Of a DNA stretch of 64,000 bases, positions 9,174-18,356 are shown one piece after another. The position numbers and the translations under genes were made by a program. The notes below the pieces were generated by a model, which searched no databases, was not told where the DNA came from, and saw only the letters and a program-made list of their open reading frames with translations. The stretch comes from Myroides odoratus (GTDB lineage Bacteria; Bacteroidota; Bacteroidia; Flavobacteriales; Flavobacteriaceae). The first letter of the stretch is position 1. Every line of letters starts with the position of its first letter. The stretch lies in the NCBI RefSeq assembly GCF_001549985.1, contig NZ_LROZ01000002.1:231695-295694 (forward strand), written 5' to 3'.

Positions 9174-10322
9174 CTATTTTAATAGCTCTTCAACTTTTTG
9201 GTACAATTCTTCACCATATAAATTGATCGCTAAAATCTCTCCTTTTTCATTGATTAAATAGTTTGCAGGAATAGCTTGTACACCATATTCAGCAGCAATT
9301 TCATCATTCCAGAATTGTAAGTTAGAAACTTGTCCCCAAACTAAACCATCTTTTTCGATTGCTTGCAACCATTTATCTTTGTCTTTATCTAAAGATACTC
9401 CGATGATATCCAATCCTTTTGCTTTAAATCCGTTGTATAATTTAACTACGTTTGGATTCTCAACACGACAAGGTCCACACCATGAAGCCCAAAAATCAAT
9501 TAAAACTAATTTTTTTCCTTTTTTGAATTCTTCTAATGATAATTCTTTATCATCTGGTGTTTTACTTGTAAAGTTTGGAGCGATATCTCCTACTTTCAAT
9601 CCTGCAGTTTCTTCTTCTGATAAATTCATCATTTTAAGCATCGAATCAATTTTCTTTCCAACTTTTGATTCTTTTAATTCTGCAGAAAATTTATCGAATT
9701 CTTTTACAAAATCAGTTTCTCCATCTTGAGAAGACATCATTTGTTGAGAAAGTAACAACAATCCGAAAGCATTATTTGCATTATCTTGTTGGTGTTTTTT
9801 ATACACCTCATTGATATTGTCAATGTATCCTTTGTATTCATTTTGAAGAGCTTCAAATTTAGCGCGATCAGCCTCTTCATTCGATTGACTTAATTGCATT
9901 AAATTCATTTGATTCTCATCAATAAAAGTTCTTAATTTTGTAACCGTTGGTTTTACTTCATCTTGTAATTTTTGAAGCTTTTGGTTATTTTCACTTCCAC
10001 CTAATACAGTTTCTGTTGGTTGATCTTTAGTCACTGAAATTGTAATATGTCCTGGTTCTCCGATGAAAAACACATTGTTTTGCATTTCTCCACCTAACAC
10101 CATATAAGCTTCTTCAAACTCAGTAAATGGATTTTCAAAAACTAATTTATTGTCTTTTATAGTTCCTGTGTAAACAACAGTTGGAGAAGGATTACCCAAT
10201 TCTGAAGTCATGATTTCTACTTTTGTATCATTGGCAACATCTTTCGTAGTAATCTCAATTGTATTATCTTGCTTACATGAAAACATTCCTAATGCTAGCA
10301 AAACAACTGCTAATTTTTTCAT
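9174..10322 (-). CDS. TlpA-family thiol:disulfide reductase lipoprotein with DUF4369 domain
   Basis: A 382-residue envelope thioredoxin. Signal peptide MKKLAVVLLALGMFSC with a lipobox cysteine at residue 16, an N-terminal DUF4369 domain (about 20-110), a helical linker, then an AhpC/TSA-TlpA thioredoxin domain from about residue 240. The active site FWASWCGPCRVENP (CGPC) is near residue 280 and the cis-proline segment is YGVQAIPANYLI. The likely role is reduction of disulfides in exported proteins or of cytochrome c apoproteins. It stands alone, separated by about 150 bases from the LytTR operon upstream. Confidence 0.92.
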   Translation of the reverse strand: MKKLAVVLLALGMFSCKQDNTIEITTKDVANDTKVEIMTSELGNPSPTVVYTGTIKDNKLVFENPFTEFEEAYMVLGGEMQNNVFFIGEPGHITISVTKDQPTETVLGGSENNQKLQKLQDEVKPTVTKLRTFIDENQMNLMQLSQSNEEADRAKFEALQNEYKGYIDNINEVYKKHQQDNANNAFGLLLLSQQMMSSQDGETDFVKEFDKFSAELKESKVGKKIDSMLKMMNLSEEETAGLKVGDIAPNFTSKTPDDKELSLEEFKKGKKLVLIDFWASWCGPCRVENPNVVKLYNGFKAKGLDIIGVSLDKDKDKWLQAIEKDGLVWGQVSNLQFWNDEIAAEYGVQAIPANYLINEKGEILAINLYGEELYQKVEELLK

Positions 10323-10470
10323 ATTAATGATTTATAATTTTACGTCTTTGTAAAAGTATTAATAAAATCAAGATATCAAAAAGAAGTTGCGTTAATAAAT
10401 TAGTTAATATTCCCTCTGAATCAAGAATAGTTGAATTTTCGTTGTTTATTTCAACAAAAAAACAAATCGT

Positions 10471-11232
10471 TTAACTAAGCCAAAGCTTAAAATCATTAAC
10501 TTTTTCCCTACTTACAATTAATTCTTCCTCAAAATCAACCTGTAAGCTCAATTTTAAACGAGAATTACTATAAGCTGTAATTTCCTTAATGGCGTCCACA
10601 GCAACAATGTGTTTACGACTTATGCGAAAAAACTGTTCTACTTCAATGGTTTTTTCAATTTCATCGAGGGAATGATCTAAGATATAATCTCTACCTTCTT
10701 TTGTTTTGAGGTAGGTTATTTTATTTGTGCTGAAAAAACAAGCCACCTCTCCAATCGGGACAATCTTTAATTGCGTGCCAATTTTAATTAAAAACCGTTC
10801 TTTATTTTCTTTCGGTGTTGTGGATAGAAAAGATTTAAAGAGATTCAATTGTTCTGTAAAAGCGAAGAAAGACGCGCGTTGATCATTGAATTTATCAATG
10901 GCTCCTTTCAAATCTGCATCACTAATTGGCTTTAATAGGTAATCAATGCTGTTCAGCTTAAAAGCACGCAAAGCATAAGCATCATAGGCTGTTGTAAAAA
11001 CAATCGCACTTTTAACGGTCACTTGATCAAATATTTCAAATGACAAACCATCTGATAGTTGGATATCTAAAAAGATTAAATCTGGCTCTTCATTTTGCTG
11101 AAACCATTGAATTGCATCTTCCACGCTAGTTATCATTTCCAATACTTGATACCCTAATTTTTCTATTTTGCGTTCCAACAAGCGTGCAGCTGGTTTTTCA
11201 TCCTCAATAATGACTATGCGAAGTGATTTCAT
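10471..11232 (-). CDS. LytTR-family response regulator
   Basis: A 253-residue regulator: receiver domain (about 1-120) with acidic pocket IEDE, phosphoacceptor Asp56 in DLIFLDIQLSDG and the conserved lysine in DYLLKPIS, then a LytTR DNA-binding domain (about 145-253) containing FFRISRKHIVAVDAI. It is the last gene of a four-gene minus-strand operon, and its start overlaps the end of the 2TM gene by 29 bases, so translation is probably coupled. Its natural partner is the histidine kinase two genes upstream. Confidence 0.93.
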   Translation of the reverse strand: MKSLRIVIIEDEKPAARLLERKIEKLGYQVLEMITSVEDAIQWFQQNEEPDLIFLDIQLSDGLSFEIFDQVTVKSAIVFTTAYDAYALRAFKLNSIDYLLKPISDADLKGAIDKFNDQRASFFAFTEQLNLFKSFLSTTPKENKERFLIKIGTQLKIVPIGEVACFFSTNKITYLKTKEGRDYILDHSLDEIEKTIEVEQFFRISRKHIVAVDAIKEITAYSNSRLKLSLQVDFEEELIVSREKVNDFKLWLS

Positions 11233-11590
11233 CTTTTATTTTCAATTGATATTCGTATGTATTTTTCAACCGTTCAAATTCTTTGCGTTCTAAGCGATCT
11301 TGCCATTGCGACAAAAGCGGTATTCGCTCTGCATAGTAAAAAACAAACTGCACTATCAGAAGCACCAACCAACACAAAGGTAATTCATAAAACATTCGCT
11401 CTGAACTTTTATATGTAGGAGTATGAATTCCGATTACCACCTGATCAAATCCCACAAGCTGCTGGTAAAGCATAACACCTGTGAATAGTAACCATACAAA
11501 AACTTGAATAGAAAGACCGTACAAATACCCTACTCTTTTGCGCTTATAATTCTGATATTTTTGTTCTACTTCTTTGGTATAAAAATCCAT
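11204..11590 (-). CDS. 2TM-domain small membrane protein
   Basis: A 128-residue protein starting at 11590 (MDFYTKEVEQKYQNYKRKR). The frame is open 18 codons further upstream, but that would overlap the kinase gene, whereas this start falls 7 bases after the kinase stop. Two membrane helices (about 22-44 and 70-95) are flanked by a charged N-terminal helix and a charged C-terminal helix, the layout of the flavobacterial 2TM domain. It sits between kinase and regulator and may modulate or anchor the signalling complex; this is inference. Confidence 0.72.
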   Translation of the reverse strand: MDFYTKEVEQKYQNYKRKRVGYLYGLSIQVFVWLLFTGVMLYQQLVGFDQVVIGIHTPTYKSSERMFYELPLCWLVLLIVQFVFYYAERIPLLSQWQDRLERKEFERLKNTYEYQLKIKDEITSHSHY

Positions 11591-11597
11591 TTTCTCT

Positions 11598-12941
11598 TTA
11601 TTTCCAATTATTGGTACGTTTATTTTGCTGATCCATGTATTCACGGATTTTTCGGTCTTCCCAATCTTTTCCTAAGAAAAAGTGATAGTTATACGTTTTC
11701 ATCCAATCGGCTACTAGCCCAATTCCCCAGGAAAGCACAACGATTAAACTCCACATAAATCTGGCATCAGTCATCAAGTTCAATACAATTAAAAAGGTAT
11801 TCACCATAATATACATGGTAAGGTGAGCATAGAACTTCTTCATTTTCTCCACGTTTTTCTTTGCTTGAATCAATATTTCTTGTTCATTTTCTTGTACATC
11901 AATAATTCTCATAGGTTCAATAAGTTTAGTTAATATCGGAATTCGTATTGTAAATGTTGTTTCTGTTTGGTCAATTTTGATTGGTTTATTCGTCAATAAG
12001 GCATAGCGATCGGCGATATTGGTTAGCCCAATTCCCTTTCTATCCTCATTGACTTGGCGCAAATTCAAGTTATTTTCTACAACTAAATAGCCATTCTCTT
12101 GTTTGATCACAATATGCAAAGGTTTTGTAGAAGTTGCTTTGTTGTGTTTGATCACATTTTCTAGTAACAACTGCAAGGACAAGGGAACCACCTTGGCTCC
12201 TTCTTGCTTTATTTCTTGTTCGATTTCAAAGGTTAAACTCTCTTCAAAGCGCATTTGGAGCAATTCGATATATGTTTGAGCAAAATCCAATTCCTCTTCC
12301 AAAGGCACTAGTTCTTTGTTTTTTTGGTCTAAAATATAGCGATAGGTCTTGGATAATCCGCTCGTAAACTCTTGTGCTTTCTCGGGATTCTCTTCAATCA
12401 ATGCATTGAGTACATTGAGACTATTGAATAAAAAATGAGGGTCTAATTGATTTTTTAAACTTTCAAATTGAGCTGATACACTACCTGTAATCACTTTTTG
12501 CTCGTTGATACTCATTTTTTTATCCAAAGACGTAAAATAAGTATAGTAATAAATATACACGAGAATACTAAAGAAAAAAGCAGTGCTAAAGATGGCGCTG
12601 AAACTACTAGAGTCCATGAAGTAATAGAACGTTTTATTTCCAATAAAATGGACATCAAAAATCTTCAAGGCCAGACATATCATCCAAATAAACCCAAAGT
12701 TAATTGCGGTTACAATAGCCGTGACTTTGTGTACACTATTTTCCTTGCCATCCAACGATTTTGCAAACTTCTTCCAGTAGTTCTCTTTCCAGTATTGGTT
12801 CATTAAAATAATAATGCCTACAAAAGAGACGAGATACCCTAAAAACAAGGATAAATCCATAAAACGCAACTTGAGCACTTTCGTAAACAGAATGAATACG
12901 ATAAAAGCCAAGAGCACGAGTTTTACATAATTATTTTTCAT
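11598..12941 (-). CDS. LytS-type sensor histidine kinase with C-terminal 2TM domain
   Basis: A 447-residue membrane kinase. About four N-terminal membrane helices (residues 5-135) are followed by the His_kinase motif QLDPHFLFNSLNVLNALI with phosphoacceptor His169, an HATPase region (LQLLLENVIKHN; GIGLTNIADRYALL), and after residue about 345 an additional 2TM module (KKFYAHLTMYIMVNTFLIVL ... GIGLVADW). A cytosolic ATPase domain followed by more membrane helices is unusual for kinases generally. The gene overlaps the small ORF upstream by 11 bases and forms an operon with the 2TM protein and LytTR regulator. Confidence 0.92.
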   Translation of the reverse strand: MKNNYVKLVLLAFIVFILFTKVLKLRFMDLSLFLGYLVSFVGIIILMNQYWKENYWKKFAKSLDGKENSVHKVTAIVTAINFGFIWMICLALKIFDVHFIGNKTFYYFMDSSSFSAIFSTAFFFSILVYIYYYTYFTSLDKKMSINEQKVITGSVSAQFESLKNQLDPHFLFNSLNVLNALIEENPEKAQEFTSGLSKTYRYILDQKNKELVPLEEELDFAQTYIELLQMRFEESLTFEIEQEIKQEGAKVVPLSLQLLLENVIKHNKATSTKPLHIVIKQENGYLVVENNLNLRQVNEDRKGIGLTNIADRYALLTNKPIKIDQTETTFTIRIPILTKLIEPMRIIDVQENEQEILIQAKKNVEKMKKFYAHLTMYIMVNTFLIVLNLMTDARFMWSLIVVLSWGIGLVADWMKTYNYHFFLGKDWEDRKIREYMDQQNKRTNNWK

Positions 12942-13113
12942 TTTTTTTGCTATCCTTTTTTACTTTCTTTATAGGAGTTTCTGGTTCTTCTTTTGTTGTT
13001 GCAATACCTTGACTGTTTCCCTCTTGGTTATAAGAGGTACTAGCAGACCAACTTGTTCCCATCTGAAGGGCAAATTGTGTCAACATTACAATAATCAAAA
13101 ATATAAATTTCAT
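12931..13113 (-). CDS. Small exported or membrane protein of the LytTR operon
   Basis: A 60-residue protein if started at MKFIFLIIVMLTQFAL (13113); the frame is open nine codons further. A hydrophobic N-terminal helix is followed by a hydrophilic tail ending in KKVKKDSKKNEK. It overlaps the kinase start by 11 bases, which supports its being real and co-translated. I do not recognise a family. It could be a short secreted peptide or a small membrane regulator of the kinase. Confidence 0.5.
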   Translation of the reverse strand: MKFIFLIIVMLTQFALQMGTSWSASTSYNQEGNSQGIATTKEEPETPIKKVKKDSKKNEK

Positions 13114-13306
13114 AGGTACTTTGGTTGGTTTGTGGTACAAAGATTACTAGATTCGGAAGCATATAAAAATAAGTTTGGACGAACTGTAGTTTTAGGAGGA
13201 TGAACTGTAAAAGAGAGTAAGGTTTTGATTTCCAACTAAGAGAAACGAGTTGTTTAACTGTTAATAAAAAGACCTCAAATTATACCCAAAGACTTAATAA
13301 TAGTTA

Positions 13307-13314
13307 TAAATTTG
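13307..13314 (+). promoter_or_regulatory. Candidate -7 element upstream of the pRiA4b ORF-3-like gene
   Basis: TAAATTTG matches TAnnTTTG exactly, 25 bases before the ATG at 13339. No clear -33 element was seen. Confidence 0.38.
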
Positions 13315-13338
13315 CATTTCTAATCGGTTTAAAAAATT

Positions 13339-13881
13339 ATGGTTTATAAATTCAGAGTTATCCTTGATACTGAGGAAGATATTTTTCGTGATATTGCTAT
13401 TTTAGAAGACGATACGCTAGAAGATTTACACAATGCTATTGTGAATGCTTTTGGCTTTGACGGTATGGAAGCGGCTTCATTTTATGCGTGTGATGATAGC
13501 TGGGCTCAACAAGAGGAAGAAATTTCTCTTTTTGATATGAGTGATGATCAAGATGCAGGAAAAACAATGGGTTCTACACCTATCAATACTGTTTTAGATG
13601 AAGATCAGACCAAAATTATCTATGTGTATGATTTTCTTAATATGTGGACGTTCTTCGTTGAATTAGCTGCAATTGAGGAAGAAGAACCAGGAATATTGTA
13701 TCCTGAGCTTTTATTTTCTCATGGTATTTTACCAGACGAAATTCCGACTAAATCATTTTCTGCTGGTCCAGTATCGAATGACGATATTTTTGGAGATTTT
13801 GACGATGATTATGATGAAGAAGATTACGATATGTTTGAAGGCGATGATAGCTTTACAGACTACGGAGAGGATAATTACTAA
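13339..13881 (+). CDS. pRiA4b ORF-3-like protein (annotated elsewhere as IS1096 passenger TnpR family)
   Basis: A 180-residue acidic protein. The N-terminal pattern VYKFRVILDTEEDIFRDIAI followed by EDDTLEDLHNAIVNAFGFD, then FLNMWTFFVELAAIEEEEPG, fits the pRiA4b ORF-3 family, whose biochemical role is not settled; the name's link to IS1096 does not make this a transposon. The last 40 residues are very rich in Asp and Glu. It is followed 57 bases on by the nucleoid-associated protein gene, possibly co-transcribed. Cytosolic. Confidence 0.75.
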   Translation: MVYKFRVILDTEEDIFRDIAILEDDTLEDLHNAIVNAFGFDGMEAASFYACDDSWAQQEEEISLFDMSDDQDAGKTMGSTPINTVLDEDQTKIIYVYDFLNMWTFFVELAAIEEEEPGILYPELLFSHGILPDEIPTKSFSAGPVSNDDIFGDFDDDYDEEDYDMFEGDDSFTDYGEDNY

Positions 13882-13938
13882 TTTTTTTACATCTAAAAAT
13901 AACAGATCTAAAAAAGATCTACTACATATTTAACTATT

Positions 13939-15003
13939 ATGATCAACCTTTTTAATGCACACGTAGAAACTTTATCTATCCACAGAGTGGGAAATAAAAG
14001 TAGAAACGAAGCCATCTTTTTATCAGATGAACCTTATAGCTTAAACGATGAGATTGCTCCTTTATTAAAAGAGTACTTTTTCAAACCTTTCCGCGAGAAA
14101 GAAGAAAGTTATTTTCAATTTGTTCATGATGTTGATTTAGAATTCAACGATATGTTTAATTATGCAGCAGATTTATTTAATGCACCTTCTTCTGAAAAAG
14201 CACATGAGATCTCTCAAAAAATAACCAAACATTTATTCGAGCAATCGAATCATCCGCATATTAAAAATGGAGAAGTTTATGTTACTTATTTAACGAATAC
14301 TTCAATTGACAATAATGTAGTTGATGCGATTGGAATTTTCAAAAGTGAGATTAAATCTGATTTCTTACAATTTCAAGAAAACGGTTCGAATTTAGAAATG
14401 ATCTTACAACAAGGAATCAACTTGAATAAGTTAGATAAAGGTTGTATTATCTTCAATTACAAAAAAGAAGAAGGATACAAAATCTTAACTATCGATAGTA
14501 ACCGCTATGATGCTCGTTACTGGTTGGAGCACTTTTTAAGTGTAGACATCTTCCAGGATGAGGCATTTATGACAAAAAAATATTTAAAATTCTGTCAAGA
14601 CTTTGCTAAAGACGTTGTTTTACCTGCAGAAGATAAGAAAGAAGAAGTAATGTTCATGAACCGTTCAGTAAACTACTTTGCTAAAAATGACGAGTTTGAA
14701 GAAACAAACTTCTTAAATGAAGTAATTGACAATCCTGATTTAATTTCTGAATTTAAAAACTACAAAGTAGATAAAGGAGAAAAATACAGTATTGAAGATA
14801 CAACATCATTTCCTATTGCCAATAATGCCGTATCTGATGCACGTAAAAAAATTAAAAACGTGATTAATTTAGACACGAATATTCAGATTAAACTTGATTT
14901 CATTAATCCAGAAAGTGCAGATAAATTTGTAGAAAAAGGATGGGATGAAGAAAAGCAAATGTACTACTACTTGGTATATTTCAACAAAGAACAAAAATCA
15001 TAA
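13939..15003 (+). CDS. Nucleoid-associated protein (YejK/NdpA family)
   Basis: A 354-residue protein with the family N-terminus (VETLSIHRVGNKSRNEAIFLSDEPY), then EVYVTYLTNTSIDNNVVDAIGIFK and a basic C-terminal region, matching the 37-kDa nucleoid-associated protein family. It probably binds DNA in the cytosol. It lies directly after the pRiA4b ORF-3-like gene on the same strand and is closed by a bidirectional terminator. Confidence 0.85.
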   Translation: MINLFNAHVETLSIHRVGNKSRNEAIFLSDEPYSLNDEIAPLLKEYFFKPFREKEESYFQFVHDVDLEFNDMFNYAADLFNAPSSEKAHEISQKITKHLFEQSNHPHIKNGEVYVTYLTNTSIDNNVVDAIGIFKSEIKSDFLQFQENGSNLEMILQQGINLNKLDKGCIIFNYKKEEGYKILTIDSNRYDARYWLEHFLSVDIFQDEAFMTKKYLKFCQDFAKDVVLPAEDKKEEVMFMNRSVNYFAKNDEFEETNFLNEVIDNPDLISEFKNYKVDKGEKYSIEDTTSFPIANNAVSDARKKIKNVINLDTNIQIKLDFINPESADKFVEKGWDEEKQMYYYLVYFNKEQKS

Positions 15004-15015
15004 TTACAGGATATA

Positions 15016-15047
15016 AAAAAAACCGAGACTTTTATCTCGGTTTTTTT
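15016..15047. terminator. Bidirectional intrinsic terminator
   Basis: Stem AAAAAACCGAGA / TCTCGGTTTTTT with a 6-base loop (about 15029-15034), between the convergent nucleoid-associated protein and M4 peptidase genes. Confidence 0.9.
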
Positions 15048-15053
15048 ATGCTT

Positions 15054-17051
15054 TTATTTTACGATGATTTTCTCTGAAATCTTTCTCTCCTTACTTTCGT
15101 AAATCACGATATAATTTCCTGTTTTCAGTTGTGGAATACGCAATGTATTCTCTCCTTTTTCTACCGTAAAATCTTGTGTTACTTTTTGTCCTGCCATGTT
15201 GTAGAAGGCAACTATTCCTTTATCATCTTTTGTTAATACCGTTAATTCCCCGTTGGTAACTGGATTAGGATATAAACTAAATACGTCTTCTGCTAATTCA
15301 AAATCTTCTACTCCCATATTTGGACGTCTTTCACCAAAACCAACAGCATACCAAGCATCGTGTACAGCAAAATACTCTTCTGAATCTACTCCGTATAATT
15401 CTTCTGCAACCATTTTACTTTGTTCAACTGCATTAATATATTGTGCATTATTCGTTAATAGCTTGAGTGTCTCATAAGCAATTTGTTCTGCTTTTTTAAT
15501 TCCAACACCAGAAACAACATAATCATCTCCCTTATCATTAACTCCAGATCCTCCTTCACTGATTAAATAATACCAATAATTAATTACGCCACTATTAGTA
15601 TGTACTCCACCTGCATCAGCTGCACCAAAACCAGTACTTGCCCAATGTTCTCCTTTATAGGTATTCGGTTGTTTTCCACCTGGACGATTATTTTTAGGAT
15701 CTTGCATATCTCTCATAAAAGAATATCCCCCCGATTTTATTATTCCTTTCCCCATTAACCAATCGGCATCATTCACCGCATAATGTTCAACAGAAGTTCC
15801 AAAAATATCAGCAAATCCTTCATTTAAAGCTCCTGATTCTCCTTGATACTTTAATCCATCATTCCCATTATTCGCTATAACTAGATGAGTATACTCATGA
15901 GCAGCTACATCGATTGCTACTAATGGATTAAACATAGCTGATCCACGACCAAACACCATATGACTCATTTCTCCATATGGCATAGCATATGCATTCTCAG
16001 GCATCCCCGAATTGTCATCACCATCTAAGAATACTGGATTATAATAGGCATTAAGCTTCCCTCCACGTGCGTCATAACTATCACGATTGTGGATTTCTTT
16101 ATAGTAATCATAGGTATTCGCTAATCCCCAATGAATTTCATTTGCTGGATTTTTAGGAAATGTAGTTGTAGCATTGTTAAATACGGGTCCTCTTCCAAAG
16201 AAGAAATCACGTTCATCACGCATCGCACTCGCGTCATACGTTGTTATTTTTCTTTCATTGTCATATAGTTGATATCTCCCACTCACCTCAGTTAATCCCA
16301 AAGGTAAATTTGAACGATATTGACCATCACCACTACCTGGAACATTTGCATGTGCGATTAACGATACTTCATTTACCACTTCTCCATTTTCCACACTTAC
16401 ATACACATTTTTGCTGATTACTCTTCTAGAGGACATTTCATCAACTCTTACTTTATGAGCTAAGACAAATACACCATCTTCTTTCATAGAGGGAATAAAA
16501 ACTGTTTCAACAGTAGCATCTAACTCTGGCTTTTCTGCAATTTGGTTTACTTTAAAAGCAATACTCACTGCGTCTTTACTCGTAATTGTTGGTTTTCTGT
16601 GTATATTTCCTCTTAAACTATATAGACTTTTTTTATTTTCAATATTAATAATCGTTCCATTAACTGCTGTTACTTTTCCCTTTTTGCTATGAACAATAAA
16701 CATTTGTCCATCCACAGGGTATTTCCCTACATAGTGTTGGTAGGTATTGTGTACTGCACCACGAGCATCAGTATAACTATTCAGTAATTCGAATGTATTC
16801 GTATCATTTAATCCAAAGAACTCATTTGCTTTTGCTAAAAATTCTTGTTCCGTTAAATTGCTCTTTTGATTCATGCGAATTGCAAATGAACCATAAGTAT
16901 TAAGGGGCTTATACGTCGGCAAATCTGTAGCATAAACTTCTACGTGATTTCCTAAATCAATTTTAGTGATGTCAGCATATCCATTTCCTACAACAAGAAA
17001 AGAAGCTAATGCTACATATAAAAGAGGGGCTTTTAGGTATTTTTTTTTCAT
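15054..17051 (-). CDS. M4 (thermolysin-family) metallopeptidase with T9SS type A sorting domain
   Basis: A 665-residue secreted protease precursor. Order: signal peptide (MKKKYLKAPLLYVALASFLVV); FTP/PepSY propeptide to about residue 230; peptidase M4 domain with zinc ligands in VAAHEYTH (near residue 385) and GALNEGFADIFG downstream, and the catalytic-histidine motif DAGGVHTNSGVINYWYYL; then a C-terminal sorting domain starting LYPNPVTNGELTV and ending in KTGNYIVIYESKERKISEKI. The sorting domain directs outer-membrane passage by the type IX system, after which the enzyme is released or surface attached. It is a single gene. Confidence 0.95.
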   Translation of the reverse strand: MKKKYLKAPLLYVALASFLVVGNGYADITKIDLGNHVEVYATDLPTYKPLNTYGSFAIRMNQKSNLTEQEFLAKANEFFGLNDTNTFELLNSYTDARGAVHNTYQHYVGKYPVDGQMFIVHSKKGKVTAVNGTIINIENKKSLYSLRGNIHRKPTITSKDAVSIAFKVNQIAEKPELDATVETVFIPSMKEDGVFVLAHKVRVDEMSSRRVISKNVYVSVENGEVVNEVSLIAHANVPGSGDGQYRSNLPLGLTEVSGRYQLYDNERKITTYDASAMRDERDFFFGRGPVFNNATTTFPKNPANEIHWGLANTYDYYKEIHNRDSYDARGGKLNAYYNPVFLDGDDNSGMPENAYAMPYGEMSHMVFGRGSAMFNPLVAIDVAAHEYTHLVIANNGNDGLKYQGESGALNEGFADIFGTSVEHYAVNDADWLMGKGIIKSGGYSFMRDMQDPKNNRPGGKQPNTYKGEHWASTGFGAADAGGVHTNSGVINYWYYLISEGGSGVNDKGDDYVVSGVGIKKAEQIAYETLKLLTNNAQYINAVEQSKMVAEELYGVDSEEYFAVHDAWYAVGFGERRPNMGVEDFELAEDVFSLYPNPVTNGELTVLTKDDKGIVAFYNMAGQKVTQDFTVEKGENTLRIPQLKTGNYIVIYESKERKISEKIIVK

Positions 17052-17346
17052 GGGCTATTTTAACTATTTAGATTGGGTTTAAATTATTCCGAAATATACC
17101 AAAAATTACCTAACAATTACTTAACAAAACAACATCATTAAAGATTTAACACTGTTTAAACACAGTAACTTCCGTTTTTTATCGGAATTAAATATTAAAT
17201 CAAATTTTTACAACACATCCTTTCAAAAACAAAAGTAAAAAAGGACAGAAGCAATTTATTTTTTAACATCTTATTTTGATTTAAAGTTTCCAAAAGTAAT
17301 TTTATCTCCCTATAATTACGTTTCTATACAGAAAAACCTTTGTCAT

Positions 17347-18312
17347 TTGAAAGTAGTACTTTACAATTCGGACTATAAAGACGATTGGAATTGCTTTTTG
17401 GAGCAAGTCAATCCGGCTAGTTTTTTGTTTCACAGAAATTTTATGGATTATCATCAGGATCGCTTTTGTGATCACTCGCTTTTATTTTATGAAGGTGGCC
17501 GTTTAATCGCTTTACTCCCTGCTCACACCAATGACACGGTCTTGTGTAGTCATTTTGGACTGAGTTATGGAGGAATTATCCACCGCGCTTCGCTGACTAC
17601 AGCCACTTTTTTAGCTCTTTTAGAGCTTCTTGCTGAGCATTGTAAAGAACAGCAGTTGGAAGCTATTATTCTCAACGAAATCCCTTTTATCTATCAACAT
17701 ACAGTAAGCAGCCTTATGCCTTTTGTTAGCCATGCCTTACAAGCAACCCAACACGTGCAAATGCTTTCGACGATTGATTTTAAAGCCCCTCTTCCTCTTA
17801 ATACCAATCGCAAGCGCATGATTCAAAAGGGAATCAAAAATGGATATTGGGTTCAAGAGGATTCTTCTGCTGTTTCTTTTTGGGAGCACATTTTAATTCC
17901 TCGCCTACAAGATCGTTATCAAGCGACTCCCGTCCATACCGTTGAAGAAATTGAATCCCTTAGGCAAGCCTTTCCTCAGTCCATAAAACAAATGAATGTA
18001 TATAATATTCAAGGGGAACTCGTGGGAGGCACCACACTTTTCATTCATCCTCATGTTGTGCATTTACAGTACATTGCAGGTAATGAAGCGGATAACCACA
18101 AAGGCGCTTTAGACTTATTAATTTACATGCTCATTCAACAATACCAAAGGGATGTTCGCTATTTTGATTTAGGTAGTAGTCATTTGAATCCTAAACAGCT
18201 CAATAAAGGGCTATTGTATTGGAAAGAAAGTTTCGGTGCTCGAAGTATTCCTCAATATTGCTATACGTTTCAAGTGGAAAACCTTTTACAAGCACGCCGT
18301 GTAATCGACTGA
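17347..18312 (+). CDS. FemAB/GNAT-like acyltransferase-fold protein (TTG start)
   Basis: A 321-residue protein of the GNAT superfamily, resembling FemAB-like proteins: FLFHRNFMDYHQDRF with SLLFYEGGRLIALLPAH near the N-terminus, and the late signature LQYIAGNEADNHKGALDLLIYML followed by YFDLGSSHLNP. Family relatives transfer acyl or aminoacyl groups in envelope biogenesis; the substrate here is unknown. No ATG exists before codon 31, and conserved sequence begins at once, so I choose the TTG at 17347. The MocR regulator gene follows 44 bases later on the same strand. Confidence 0.7.
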   Translation: MKVVLYNSDYKDDWNCFLEQVNPASFLFHRNFMDYHQDRFCDHSLLFYEGGRLIALLPAHTNDTVLCSHFGLSYGGIIHRASLTTATFLALLELLAEHCKEQQLEAIILNEIPFIYQHTVSSLMPFVSHALQATQHVQMLSTIDFKAPLPLNTNRKRMIQKGIKNGYWVQEDSSAVSFWEHILIPRLQDRYQATPVHTVEEIESLRQAFPQSIKQMNVYNIQGELVGGTTLFIHPHVVHLQYIAGNEADNHKGALDLLIYMLIQQYQRDVRYFDLGSSHLNPKQLNKGLLYWKESFGARSIPQYCYTFQVENLLQARRVID

Positions 18313-18333
18313 TATTCCTTATTTTTGCTGGTA

Positions 18334-18341
18334 TAGATTTG
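18334..18341 (+). promoter_or_regulatory. Candidate -7 element upstream of the MocR-type gene
   Basis: TAGATTTG matches TAnnTTTG, 16 bases before the ATG at 18357. No -33 element at standard distance was found, so read-through from the upstream gene remains equally possible. Confidence 0.3.
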
Positions 18342-18356
18342 GGTTTCATTCACACC

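Noticed and set aside
13339..13881. Transposon interpretation of the IS1096 passenger-like protein
   Set aside because: The family name is historical; no transposase, inverted repeats or target duplications surround it.
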